Source: Prorocentrum cordatum (lineage: Eukaryota; Sar; Dinophyceae; Prorocentrales; Prorocentraceae). From it: 64,000 nucleotides of DNA. Below the pieces are notes generated by a model. It worked only from the letters and a program-made list of their open reading frames with translations. It did not search any database and had not been told where the DNA came from. Location: contig CAUYUJ010015831.1 of assembly GCA_963575745.1 (NCBI GenBank), forward strand, positions 228,182 through 292,181. The letters are read 5' to 3'. Made by a program: the position numbers and the translations under genes. Of the stretch, positions 53,417 through 62,699 are shown in pieces (positions within the stretch are counted from its first letter, which is position 1; the number at the start of each line of letters is the position of its first letter).

Positions 53417-54782
53417 GCGCGCGCGGGCGCTGAGCAGCCCTGGTCGCCGGCTGGATTCGGGAGGGCCGCCGCCAGCGCAGAGGTCCCGCACGCTGGACCA
53501 GAGACGCGGGCTGGCCGCGAGGCTGGTGCTGGAGGGCGCCGCCCGACCGCCGCTGCAGAGCTCAGTGGAAGCTTGCTTGCAGCTGAGCCCCAGCGGGCCA
53601 CGCCTGGCCGACCAGGCCGTCGTCGGCCACGGGGCTGCCGAGGTCGTGGCGGAGAGCGAGAGCATCGAGAGCAGCGACGTCGAGGAGCCGCCGGCTGCCG
53701 CAAGCTCCCGCAGGCGTCTGGAGACGCGCGGGAAGGCTCGGGTCAGGAAGGCGATCGAGGTGCTGGAGACCACAGAGGCGGGCAAGGACGACGTGAAGCT
53801 GGGCATCAGCTACCTCGAGAAGAGGTCGATGGGCGCAGGCACCTTGGAGACCCACCGCCAGCGCGTGCTCGCATTCTGCGTCTGGGCCCGCTGCCGCCTC
53901 ACAGCCCTGCCCGAGCTCAAGGAGCTGGGCGGCCAGCTGGTCGAATATATGAACAAAGAGTTCTTGAAGGGCGTCAAGGCCTGGCGGGGCGAGAAGCTGC
54001 TCGCTGGGCTGATGTTCTTCCACCCGGACTTCGGCCGCCTGGGCGGATTGCATCTCCCGAGGTCTCTGCGCTGCCTGAAAGGGTGGAAGAAGCTTTCACC
54101 ATCTCGATCTCGGAAGCCCTTGGTATTCGCGATCTGGGCGGCGCTGGCAGTGGAGCTCTGCCGCTTGGGGGCGCCTCTGGTAGGCGCAATGGTGCTGATC
54201 ATGGTGGAGTGCTACCTTCGGCCGGGGGAAATGCTGAGCCTCACGAGCGATTCATTTCTGGCACCGACGGAGCATGCAGTACAGAACTGGGTCGCATGGC
54301 TGTTTCCAGAGGCTGGGGTGGCTCGGAGCAAGGTGGGGTCAGCAGACGATACCATCCCTTGCGACATAGGGCGGTGCCCGTGGATGTGTCGCATCTTCAA
54401 AGCTCTGAAGGACCGGCAGTCATCCCGGCCCCTCCTGGATTTGAGCTACCCGCAGTTCCTGCGCCTCTTCCGGAGAGCGGCCACGAATATCGGAGTCGAC
54501 GTCGTCCCATGCCAAGGCCGTCACAGCGGAGCATCGCTGGATCGGGCCACGGGGCGGCGCTCCTTGGAAGAGGTTCAGAAAAGATGGCGATGGGCTGCGA
54601 TGAGTTCGGTGAAAAGATACGAAAAGTCAGGACGACTGAACGAGAGCTGGGAGAAGCTGAGCGACGCCACCAAGGCACGCTGTGCTGCGGCGGCCAACCT
54701 GCTGCAAGAGGTATTGCTGCTGGGACGCCCCGCGCTTGTGCCGCCGTTCGGCGGCCGAGAGGGCTGTCGCGGGCTCCGCTGA
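53313..54782 (+). CDS. Element B tyrosine recombinase (intact, 489 aa)
   Basis: ATG at 53313, overlapping the RNase H end by about 100 bases in another frame. The first 150 residues are Arg/Pro-rich linker. A SAM-like core-binding part follows (TTEAGKDDVKLGISYLEKRS, ETHRQRVLAFCVWARCR), then the catalytic domain: CYLRPGEMLSLTSDSF with Arg303, PCQGRHSGASLDRATG with Arg403 and His404, WRWAAMSSVKRYEKSGRL with Trp427 and the nucleophile Tyr436. The first His of the H-x-x-R box is Cys400, as it is also replaced in element A. This is the integrase of YR retrotransposons, joining circular cDNA to the target by strand exchange. It is the only full-length enzyme frame in the window, though repressor-like mutations cannot be excluded by eye. 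Confidence 0.85.
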   Translation: MLPQRRPVAAESSRRRTLSRTAVPTPAAPLESGRRRARALSSPGRRLDSGGPPPAQRSRTLDQRRGLAARLVLEGAARPPLQSSVEACLQLSPSGPRLADQAVVGHGAAEVVAESESIESSDVEEPPAAASSRRRLETRGKARVRKAIEVLETTEAGKDDVKLGISYLEKRSMGAGTLETHRQRVLAFCVWARCRLTALPELKELGGQLVEYMNKEFLKGVKAWRGEKLLAGLMFFHPDFGRLGGLHLPRSLRCLKGWKKLSPSRSRKPLVFAIWAALAVELCRLGAPLVGAMVLIMVECYLRPGEMLSLTSDSFLAPTEHAVQNWVAWLFPEAGVARSKVGSADDTIPCDIGRCPWMCRIFKALKDRQSSRPLLDLSYPQFLRLFRRAATNIGVDVVPCQGRHSGASLDRATGRRSLEEVQKRWRWAAMSSVKRYEKSGRLNESWEKLSDATKARCAAAANLLQEVLLLGRPALVPPFGGREGCRGLR

Positions 54783-54799
54783 GCTCGCAGCTGGCCGCT

Positions 54800-55490
54800 G
54801 CTTCCGCACCGTATCTGCTGGATCTTTTCTCTGGTTGGAGGCTTCGCCAAGCGACTTGGTTTCAATTCAGTGTCTCTAGACTTGCGAAATGGGAAAGACC
54901 AGGACGTGTGCAGCGCCAATAATCTAGATGCGATTCTCCCCCACTTTAAGGCCGGGCTCATCAGAGCAGTCATGTTGGCACCTCCCTGTTCTTATTTCTC
55001 TCTTGCTCGTGACAGGTATCCTTTCATAAGTGCTCAATATCCAGAGGGTCTGCCACCCCTGCGTCCAGCCGACCAGACCGCAGTCAGCATAGGTAACATC
55101 TGTAAGCGTGTGGCCGTGTACATCGTTCGGTTGTGCCATGTCTTCGGCGTCCCGTTCGCGTTGGAGAACCCTCAGACCTCTTACATGTGGCGATGCCAAG
55201 ATATCATGAAGTATGTTTTGAGCTGTAGCCGTACTCTGGATTTGCACCAGTGCGCCTTCGGATCCAGGTGGCGAAAGGCGACCAAGCTGGCCCTGGGATG
55301 TGTCACGGAGGCAGGGGACTTCGCCCTTGCCTACGCGGGGGCCGTACGTTGCCGAGGCAAACACGGCTACTGTTCCTTCAGGCCTGGCCATAAGCATGTC
55401 GTCTTAGAGGGAAAGGCTATGACTTTGAAAGCCGCTGCGTACCCTTCTCGCTTCGCTCGGTGGCTGTGCACTGTCTTGTTCGACCTGTGA
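54800..55490 (+). pseudogene. Element B methyltransferase-like domain with one frameshift
   Basis: The SAM-binding motif I starts in one frame (YLLDLFSGW, near 54810-54836) and resumes one base out of register (GFAKRLGFNSVSLDLRNG). A single-base indel near 54838 thus cuts the domain off from its N-terminus. The remaining frame to 55490 is open: AVMLAPPCSYFSLARDRYPF (Pro-Pro-Cys block), YPEGLPPL, VPFALENPQTSYMW (Glu-Asn-Pro block), HQCAFGSRWRKATKLAL, CRGKHGYCSFRPGHKHVVLE and AAAYPSRFARWL. The blocks line up one by one with element A. The signatures are closest to cytosine-C5 methyltransferases. It could act on element cDNA or chromatin; that is inference. Confidence 0.72.
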
Positions 55491-55617
55491 ACAAAGGTGA
55501 TCTGTGTGTGACAGTAGTACTTTTCACATACTGAGGTTGACGCCTCCCCCGACGCCGGTGAATGGTCTATACCGCTACGCTGAGAACTTCGGCTTTGCGA
55601 ATATGTTGGGGTGGTTC

Positions 55618-55691
55618 CGCCGTTTGCACGACTCGATAACCTGGTCGCGACCATATGGTATCAGAGTTCACCACTGAAATGACGTCAGAGC
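55618..55691 (+). repeat. Element B repeat B1
   Basis: 74 bp starting cgccgtttgcacgactcgat and ending gacgtcagagc. It matches B2 at 73 of 74 positions and A2 follows at once. Confidence 0.97.
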
Positions 55692-55782
55692 ATGGGCGTT
55701 CGTTGCACGTGATTGCTTTGAGGTTCTTTATGTGTTGCAGCCCTCCAGCAGCCCCCATATCGCTGCTGGGGCTCAAGCTTTC
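55692..55782 (+). repeat. Element B repeat A2
   Basis: 91 bp copy of A1 (three differences). The B1-A2 junction (gtcagagcatgggcg) equals the predicted right-end to left-end join of a circular form. Confidence 0.97.
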
Positions 55783-55869
55783 CCACCCTCAGCCACCCTG
55801 GACCTGCCCTATATAGTGCACGCCCCCTTTTTAACCTTCTTCACTCCTTCCTCTCGTACAGAGTGATTT
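55783..55869 (+). promoter_or_regulatory. Spacer with TATA-like box and polypyrimidine-AG
   Basis: Between A2 and B2 lies gccctatatagtgcacg (TATA-like, about 55809-55818), then a pyrimidine-rich run ending in cag (ttcttcactccttcctctcg, then tacag). It could be a promoter and a splice or trans-splice acceptor, or neither. Dinoflagellate promoters usually lack a canonical TATA box, so this is tentative. Confidence 0.25.
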
Positions 55870-55943
55870 CGCCGTTTGCACGACTCGATAACCTGGTCGC
55901 GACCATATGGTATCAGAGTTCACCACTGAAAAGACGTCAGAGC
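55870..55943 (+). repeat. Element B repeat B2 (right end)
   Basis: 74 bp copy of B1 ending gacgtcagagc, followed by host sequence aaatccatgattttaaacca. Confidence 0.97.
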
Positions 55944-58890
55944 AAATCCATGATTTTAAACCATGTCGGGCCTTCCTGGGGGACGTCTTGGAGGGCTCTT
56001 GGGCCGTCTTGGAGGCCTCTTGCGGGCCTATAGGGCCGTCTTGGGCCATCTTGAGACCATCTTGGGCCGTCTTGGATGCATTTTCGGGCCATCTTAGCCG
56101 TCTTGACGGCCATCTTGGGCGTCTTGGAGGCATCTTGGAGGCCATTTTGGCCGTCTTGGAGGCCATTTGGGACGTCATAGGGAGCTTCTTGGGCCGTCTT
56201 GGGGCCTTCTTGGGGCCGCCTTGGGGGCCTCTTGGGCTGTCATGGGCCATCTTGGAGGCCTCTTGGGCGCTCTTGGGGCGATGTTGGGGGCCGCTTGGGC
56301 CGTCTTGGGCCGTCGGAGAGCTGAAAAGGAGCAAAAGCCCAAATCCTTCAAAAACCGAACGGAAATCAGTGAATTGAACCCTGTCGGGCCTTCCTGGAGG
56401 ACGTCTTGGAGGGCTCTTGGGCCGTCTTGGAGGCCTCTTGCGGGCCTATAGGGCCGTCTTAGGCCATCTTGAGGCCCTCTGTGGCCGTCTTGGGTGCATC
56501 TTGGGGCCATCTTGGGCGTCTTGGAGGTCATGTTGGCCGTTTTGGAGGCATCTTGGAGGCCATCTTGGCCGTCTTGGAGACTATCTTGAGCGTCTTGGAG
56601 GCCTCTGGAGCCGTCTTGGCGCTCTCTTCGGGCAATCTTGTGGGCCTCTTGGGCCGTCATAGGGCCATCTTGGAGGCCTCTTGGGCTTTCTGGGGGCGAT
56701 ATTTCGGGCTTCTTGGGCCGTTCGTCGGAAGGCTGGAAAATAGCGAAAGCCAGAATCTTTCAAAAATCAAAGGAAAACCAGCGATTTGGGCCTCTTCGGG
56801 CTCTCGCGGAGGACCTCTTGGAGGCCTCTTGGGGCGTCTTGGAGGCCTCTTGGAGGCCTCTGGGGCCGTTTTGGGCCGTCTTAGAGGTTTCTCGTGCTAA
56901 CTGGGAGGCATCCTGGACCATCTTGGGCCGTCTTGAGTGCCATCTTGGACCATCCTGGGCGAATTTGAAGGTCCTTGGCCATCTTGTCCGCCATTTTGGA
57001 GCCATCTGGAGCACGGAAAAACCTTTGCAACCAGATTTTGGGCAGTGTTGGGGTCCTTGCGGGTGGCTGGCGGCACGAGCCCCAGGGGGAGTTATAAAAT
57101 AACCAAAACCGAAAGGATCTAGCACGCCCGGCACCCCGGTGGCAAGCCAACAGGTGGCGGCGGATCGAAGACGCCTACGGCGAATCGCCGCCGCCCCCTG
57201 CCTTTTTGGAAGCGCCTGCGTGGCCAAAAGTTGGGCTTGAGCTTGGCCATGCTATCGGGCCACGCGTTTCCCGGGTGGGTTTCGAAAGCTTCCGGGGAAC
57301 ACCGAGTCGGGAGAGCGATCGGACCAGGTGTTCTCCGAGCCCTCGGGCCTCCTGGAGGACGTGTTGGAAGATGCCTTGGGCCGTCTTGGAGGCCTCTGGT
57401 GGGCCTTTTGGGCAGTCGAAGGCCATCTTCAGGCCATCTGTGGCCGTCTTGGGTGCATCTTGGGGCCATCTTCGCTGCCTTGGAGGCCCTCTTGGCTGTC
57501 TTGGAGGCAACTTGGAGGCCATCTTGGCCGTCTTGGAGGCCATCTTGGGCGTCTTGGGGGCCTCTTGGGCCGTCTTGGGGCCTTTGGGGGCCGTCTTGGG
57601 CTGTCTGGGAGGCCATCTTGGCAGTCTTGGAGGCCATCTTGGGCGTCTTGGGGGCCTCTTGAGCTGTCATGGGGCCATCTTGGAGGCCTCTTGGGCGCTC
57701 TTGGGACGATGTTGGGGGCCTCTTGGGCTGTCTTGGGCTGTCGGAGAGCTGAAAAGAGGAAATTGCCCAAATCCTTCGAACTCCACAGGGAAATCCATGA
57801 TTTTAACCCTGTCGGGCCTTCCTGGAGGACGTCTTGGAGGGCTCTTGGGCCGTCTTGGAGGCCTCTTGCGGGCCTATAGGGCCGTCTTGGGCCATCTTGA
57901 GGCCATCTTGGGCCGTCTTGGGTGCATTTTCGGGCCATCTTAGCCGTCTTGACGGCCATCTTGGGCGTCTTGGAGGCCATCTTGGCCGTCTTGGAGGCCA
58001 TCTGGGGCGTCTTGGAAGCCTCTTGGGCCTTCTTGGGGCCGTCTTGGGGCCGTCTTGGGGGCCTCTTGGGCTGTCATGGGGCCATCTTGGAGGCCTCTTG
58101 GGCGCTCTTAGGTCGATGTTGGGGGCCGCTTGGGCCGTCTTGGGCCGTCGGAGAGCTGAAAAGGAGCAAAAGCCAACATCCTTCACACACCTGAGGTCGT
58201 CTTGGAGGCCTCTTGCGGGCCTTTTGGGCAATCTTAGGCCATCTTGAGGCCATCTTGGGCCGTCTTGGGTGCATCTTGGGGCTATCCTAGCCGTCTTGGA
58301 GGCCAACTTGGCCGTCTTGGAGGCATCTTGGAAGCCATCTTGGCAGTCTTTGAGGCCATCTGGAGCTTCTTTGGGTCTTCTTTGGGGCCTCTTGGGCCGT
58401 CTTGGGGCTTTCTTGGGGCCGTCTTGGGGGCCTCTTGGGCCGTCCTGGGGCCGTCTTGGGGGCTTCTTGGGCGCTCTTGGGGCGATGTTGGGGGCCGCTT
58501 GGGCCGTCTTGGGCCGTCGGAGAGCTGAAAAGGAGCAAAAGCCCAAATCCTTCAGAAACCACTGGAAATTCAATGATTTCGGCCTCGTTGGGCTCTCGTG
58601 GGGGAGGGCTCTTGGGACGTCCTGGAGGCCTCTTGGAGGCCTCTGGGGCCGTCTTGGGCCGTCTTAGACGTTTCTTGTGCGACCTTGGAGGCATCTTGGA
58701 CTCTCTTGGGCCGTCTTGGAGGCCATCTTGGACCACCTTGGGCGAACTGGGAGGCCTTCTTGGGCCATCTTGGCTATCTCGGACGCCATCGTGGAGCCAT
58801 CTGGAGTACGGAACACCTTTGCAACCGGATTTTGGGTAGTCTTTGGGTTTTTTCGGGAGGCCGGCCCGGCGAGACGTGCCGAAGCCCCAG
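55944..58890 (+). repeat. Host minisatellite field 3 (CTTGG family) with modules X and Y
   Basis: About 2.9 kb of CTTGG units in higher-order units of 370-420 bp. The delimiting phrase aaatccttca(a/g)aaacc lies near 56340, 57770 (as ccttcgaactcc), 58175 and 58545. Module Y lies near 57005-57120 and 58800-58895 (ggaacacctttgcaaccgga). Module X (gaagacgcctacggcgaatc) lies at 57165-57320. Position 57781-57800 keeps the unoccupied form of the element B insertion site. No gene is present. Confidence 0.9.
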
Positions 58891-58894
58891 GGGG

Positions 58895-59243
58895 ACTACC
58901 ACCACCACCACCGCCACTGCCGCCGCCACCGTCCGCCACCGCCACCGCCACCGCCACTACCAACACCACCGCCACCGCCACCACCACCAACACCACCGCC
59001 ACCGCCACCGCCACCGCCGCCGCCACCGCCACCGCCACCGCCACCGCCACCCCACCACCACCGCCACCACTAACGCCACCGCCACCGCCACCGCCACCGC
59101 CATCGCCACCGCCACCGCAACCGCCACCGCCACCGCCACTGCCACCACCACCACCACCACCACCACCACCACCACCACCACCACCACCACCACCACCACC
59201 ACCACCACCACCACCACCACCACCACCACCACCACCACCACAG
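58895..59243 (+). repeat. CCACCG then CCA microsatellite
   Basis: Mixed CCACCG/CCGCCA hexamers (58900-59140) become pure CCA (59140-59240). It gives poly-Pro, poly-His and poly-Thr frames on plus and poly-Gly/Val/Trp on minus, none real. Confidence 0.97.
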
Positions 59244-60150
59244 TGAGGCTCCTGAAATAAGGTCCAGTTCGGGTTCGGAAGGGGCTCGGTGGTTTCTTGG
59301 GTCTGCTGGCGTCCCCTTGCCATTGCGCCACGAAGCCCCCTCGGCGTTCTTTGGGTGATGGCGCGCGCGCAATCGATTAGCCGAACGGGGCGGATGATCT
59401 AAGGAACGGGGCCCCGAATAGGGGCTGGGTTCCCTGCGCCGCTGCGAAGATAATGTGCCTGGCCTGCTGCCGTCGTGGGCACCCCTGCGGCTGAGAATTC
59501 ATTCATCTTCCGGAATTGGAGGCGGGGGTAAACCCGTGCTCGAACCCCTTGCCAGGGATTTCTTTTTTTCCTCCGCAGAAGCCGGACCCCCCGGTTTCCT
59601 GGGCGCGCCCCAGAAGTTCTTTCTTTCCGGATGGGCCCCCTATGGGTCTTTCGTTGGAGTCGCGGGGCTGATGCCTGGGGGCCTTCGGGACTCTCATCAT
59701 CCGTGCGCCCAGCTTGCAACAAAGGCCCTGCCGTTCCTTGCGCGACGCGGTTTGAGGCTCACGTGAATACCCACACAGAGCAGTGGTCACGTCAAGGCCC
59801 AGTTCCTCACGCGAGCCCCTCGGTTCCTTGCGATCGATGCAGGTCTCAAGTTGGCCAGGGGGGCCGTCGGGGCTCTCTCTCTCTCTCTTTCTCTTTCTCC
59901 CCACTCGCGCGTCCGTTTTTAATCTGAACAAAAGCCCAGCCGTTCCTTGCGCGGCGCTCACCAGTGGCGTTTTTTTTCCCTTCCAGTTGCGTGCCGCGGC
60001 AGAGGGGGGGTCTCTGTCAAAACGAGAGGCAACGATGAGGGAACGCTTCCAAAATGGTGTTCGGCCGTTCCTTGCACCTTACATATTAATTAACTGATTA
60101 TGAATTAGAGGGGCTTTGTTCCCTATTTAGCTTTCCTTCTGGCAGGGGCC
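59244..60150. other. Unassigned DNA with a recurrent 'gccgttccttgcgcg' phrase
   Basis: The phrase gccgttccttgcg(c/a) recurs near 59731, 59938 and 60064 (and a variant near 59819), about 85-125 bases apart, as a loose tandem repeat. A CT run lies at 59873-59898. No gene is recognised. Confidence 0.45.
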
Positions 60151-60151
60151 T

Positions 60152-60362
60152 GACTGCACCACCACCACCACCGCCACCACCACCACCGCCACCACCACCA
60201 CCGCCACCACCACCGCCACCACCACCACCACCGCCGCCGCCCCCACCACCACCGCCGCCGCCGCCACCACCACCACCACTACCACCATCACCGCCGCCGC
60301 CGCCGCCACCACCACCACCACCACTACCGCGGGGGGGGCCACCACCACCACCACCACCACCA
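60152..60362 (+). repeat. CCA/CCG microsatellite
   Basis: About 210 bases of CCACCACCG-type triplets with one G run (60329-60336). Confidence 0.95.
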
Positions 60363-61990
60363 TTGCCATGGGGGCCACCTCCATCGAGGAGGGGCGCGAT
60401 GCCTCCCCGAGCTCGAGGCTGGAGATGTCTCGAGTGGGGCAGTGTGGGAGACTACACCACCAGGAGAACCCCCCGTGGCCCCCTGTGCTGGTGCCACTGT
60501 TCCCGGGTCGGACGTATAGGCGGGATTTGGGAAAGGGGGGGGACGCAAACTGCTGCACGCAGCTGTTTCGGCCCCGCCGCCAGGCGCCTGTCCTTGATAC
60601 ATTGGCTCCTGGGGTCACCCTTGCATGCAGCCGTCTGGCGTGCTCCTGCGCATGCTTCGGGGACGGGTGCTTGGACGGCCTGGGTCGGTCGATCTCTGAC
60701 ATTTTGGGCATCGCTTCCACAAATGCGACGCGCACACTGACCAACCTGGTAGCAGAAGAGCCGTGGCGGGCGGGGACTGGCCATGCCGCTCGGACAACAG
60801 CATACTTCAGCATGTCTGTATCATACGTTTCGGTCGGATGTGCATCTCCAAAGGGGGACGCTCATTACTGTTATGTCCTTCTGCGATCCACGTGGCGCTG
60901 CCGCCGCTCCTCAGCGTCACCGCTCCTCACGGGCCCTGCTTGCACTTCGGGGAGAACAATGGTTTGAACACCGTTTTACGGGCAACTAGTTTCCACCTCC
61001 CGTCCTTGCCTCTTTGTCATCGTCGTCCCCATCGTCCCTCTCCAGTTTCACGCTTCCACTGGTGTGCGCTGCAAGTGGCAAGCAGAGGGTGTCCAAGCTT
61101 GCATCATTGGGTTGTCAGGATGCAACTGCAGGGGGGGTTAATTCAGAATCGGCGCTGGTAGATCTCCAGTCGAAAACTGGTTTAATCTGGCCTAATCCCG
61201 TTCTATCAGGCTGATCTTTTGTAAATCTGGCCTGATCCCGGGCCTGATCCTGCCCAGTGCTCCCGAACTCGGGCTTCATGCCCCCCAATCGTTCCGACGA
61301 AGATCTCCCAGGAGTTGCCTCCCAAAGATAGCAGGAGGAGGGCTGGTGGCTGCCTTCGGCTGGGCATGGCAGAGGCGATGCGCTGACGCAGCTAGCCGTG
61401 GCGCCCTCGTCCGAGGGCTCGCCCCAGGCGTGCCGCCCCGGTATTCTGCGGGGCCGCAGTGGCCCTCCGGGGGCGGCCCCCCGCCGGCTTTGCCAGCCCA
61501 CGCTGCGCAGAACCGTCCCCGCCGGGCGTGTGCTAATCATGTATGAAAAAACCGATTTTAAAACAAAAAACCCTACGTATTAAAAACTGCCCTGTAGCAA
61601 AACAGCGAGCTGTCTCCTACAGTGCCGTTTCCAATACATGCTCCGCGTACGGATCATGTATTAAACAATGCAGGGATTTAGTATTAACAGCAACGAGGAC
61701 TTCATGCATACATGTATTCATAAATTAACCATGTAGTAAAAATCCGATACGTGGGAAAAAAAGCTATGTATTAAAAAACTGCCCTGTAGCAAAACAGCGA
61801 GCTGTCTCCTAAGGCTTGCGCTGCCGTGGAACAGCCGTGGCTGCCGCCTGGCGGCCTCCGCCCTGGCCCTGCGGGGCGGCCGCGCCAGGAGCTGGACTTC
61901 ATCCGCCGCAACCGCCGTGGCGAGGCGCCACGGGCCGCCTCCCCCCGTGTGGCGGTGGAGAGGCCGCTCCCTCCGAGAGGCCCAGGGGGG
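60363..61990. other. Unassigned DNA with an AT-rich patch and 43 bp direct repeat
   Basis: A plus frame at 60368-60967 (199 codons) has ordinary composition but no recognised family, and a competing minus frame exists. 61540-61800 is unusually AT-rich for this window. A 43 bp phrase (gtattaaaaactgccctgta, then gcaaaacagcgagctgtctc) occurs at 61577-61619 and again at 61768-61811, enclosing about 150 bp with several catgtatt motifs. This may be a small insertion flanked by long direct repeats. Confidence 0.4.
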
Positions 61991-61996
61991 CAGCAG

Positions 61997-62152
61997 GAGG
62001 AGGAGGAGGAGGAGGAGGAGGAGGAGGAGGAGGAGGGGGAGGAGGAGGAGGAGGAGGAAAAGGAGGAGGAGGGAGGAGAGGAGAGGAGGGAGGAGAGGAG
62101 AGAGGAGGGGAGGAGGAGAAGGAGGAGGCGGAGGAGGAGGAGGAGGAGGAGG
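61997..62152 (+). repeat. GGA trinucleotide microsatellite
   Basis: About 155 bases of GGA/GAG that pass directly into the GGACCAGTGTAA repeat. Confidence 0.95.
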
Positions 62153-62590
62153 ACCAGTGTAAACCCAGGAGTCATCAATAATGTTGGAATTGACCCTCCC
62201 TCCAAGCTTGCTCTTCATAGGTTCCCACAGCGGTTCATTTCCATGGACGGAGCCGCCTCGTTGGAAGACAACCGTTTGAAGACCTTGAAGCATGCCAAAA
62301 CAATGTTTTCGGGATTTCCAGGCCACGGATCAACCTGAGTGTTCCGTCCTGACGATCTGTAATCGTAACGGAACGCCGTTTTTGGAGCTTCAACACCGCG
62401 GACCAACACAAATGTGCTCCCGCGTAATCCGGAATACTTCCAACACACCATTTCTGGTACGTTGATCATGGGAACCCGTGAAACTCTTGCAACTATTTAA
62501 AACGAATGTGCGCGGCGTGTGTGGTGCTGAGGCGAGAGCCACATGTTGAAAAAGACCCGCCCACAATCCGTGGAAGTCTTGTATTTTTTC
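62150..62590 (+). repeat. GGA-bounded dispersed repeat, copy 3
   Basis: Starts ggaccagtgtaaacccagga after the GGA tract. It is clearly related to copy 2 over its first 180 bases and carries about one 83 bp-type unit (atgtgcgcggcgtgtgtggt) before the similarity ends. The right GGA boundary is missing. Confidence 0.82.
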
Positions 62591-62699
62591 CCCAACCCTC
62601 CTATGGTTGGGTACTCGCTTTGAACAGAGCAGTGTGGTCGCCCCGTCCTCCTCCTCCTCCCCTATCCTCCCCTCCTCCTCTCATGTTTCCTGTGTTCCC

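Larger units (their letters stand above)
48982..55943 (+). mobile_element. Element B: Ngaro/PAT-type tyrosine-recombinase retrotransposon
   Basis: A 6.96 kb element with split direct repeats: A1 (48982-49072), ORFs, B1 (55618-55691), A2 (55692-55782), an 87 bp spacer and B2 (55870-55943). The left flank (cgaactccacaggg) and right flank (aaatccatgattttaa) rejoin to give the uninterrupted host phrase ctccacagggaaatccatga, present at 57781-57800, so there is no target duplication. It carries a membrane ORF, Gag, RT-RNase H, tyrosine recombinase and methyltransferase-like domain. Damage is lighter than in element A: TAG at 49571, TAG at 51643, and frameshifts near 53025 and 54840. The A and B repeats are unrelated in sequence to those of element A, so the two are separate families with one architecture. 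Confidence 0.92.

Noticed and set aside
56990-57010. 'ccgccattttggagcc', partly like the spliced leader
   Set aside because: It is a variant of the minisatellite unit gccatcttggagcc, and the match is too short.
58957-59331. Poly-Val/Gly/Trp frames
   Set aside because: Translation of the CCA/CCG microsatellite.
59503-59961. 152-codon minus frame near 'gccgttccttgcg' repeats
   Set aside because: It overlaps plus frames of equal quality and a loose tandem repeat, with no recognisable family.
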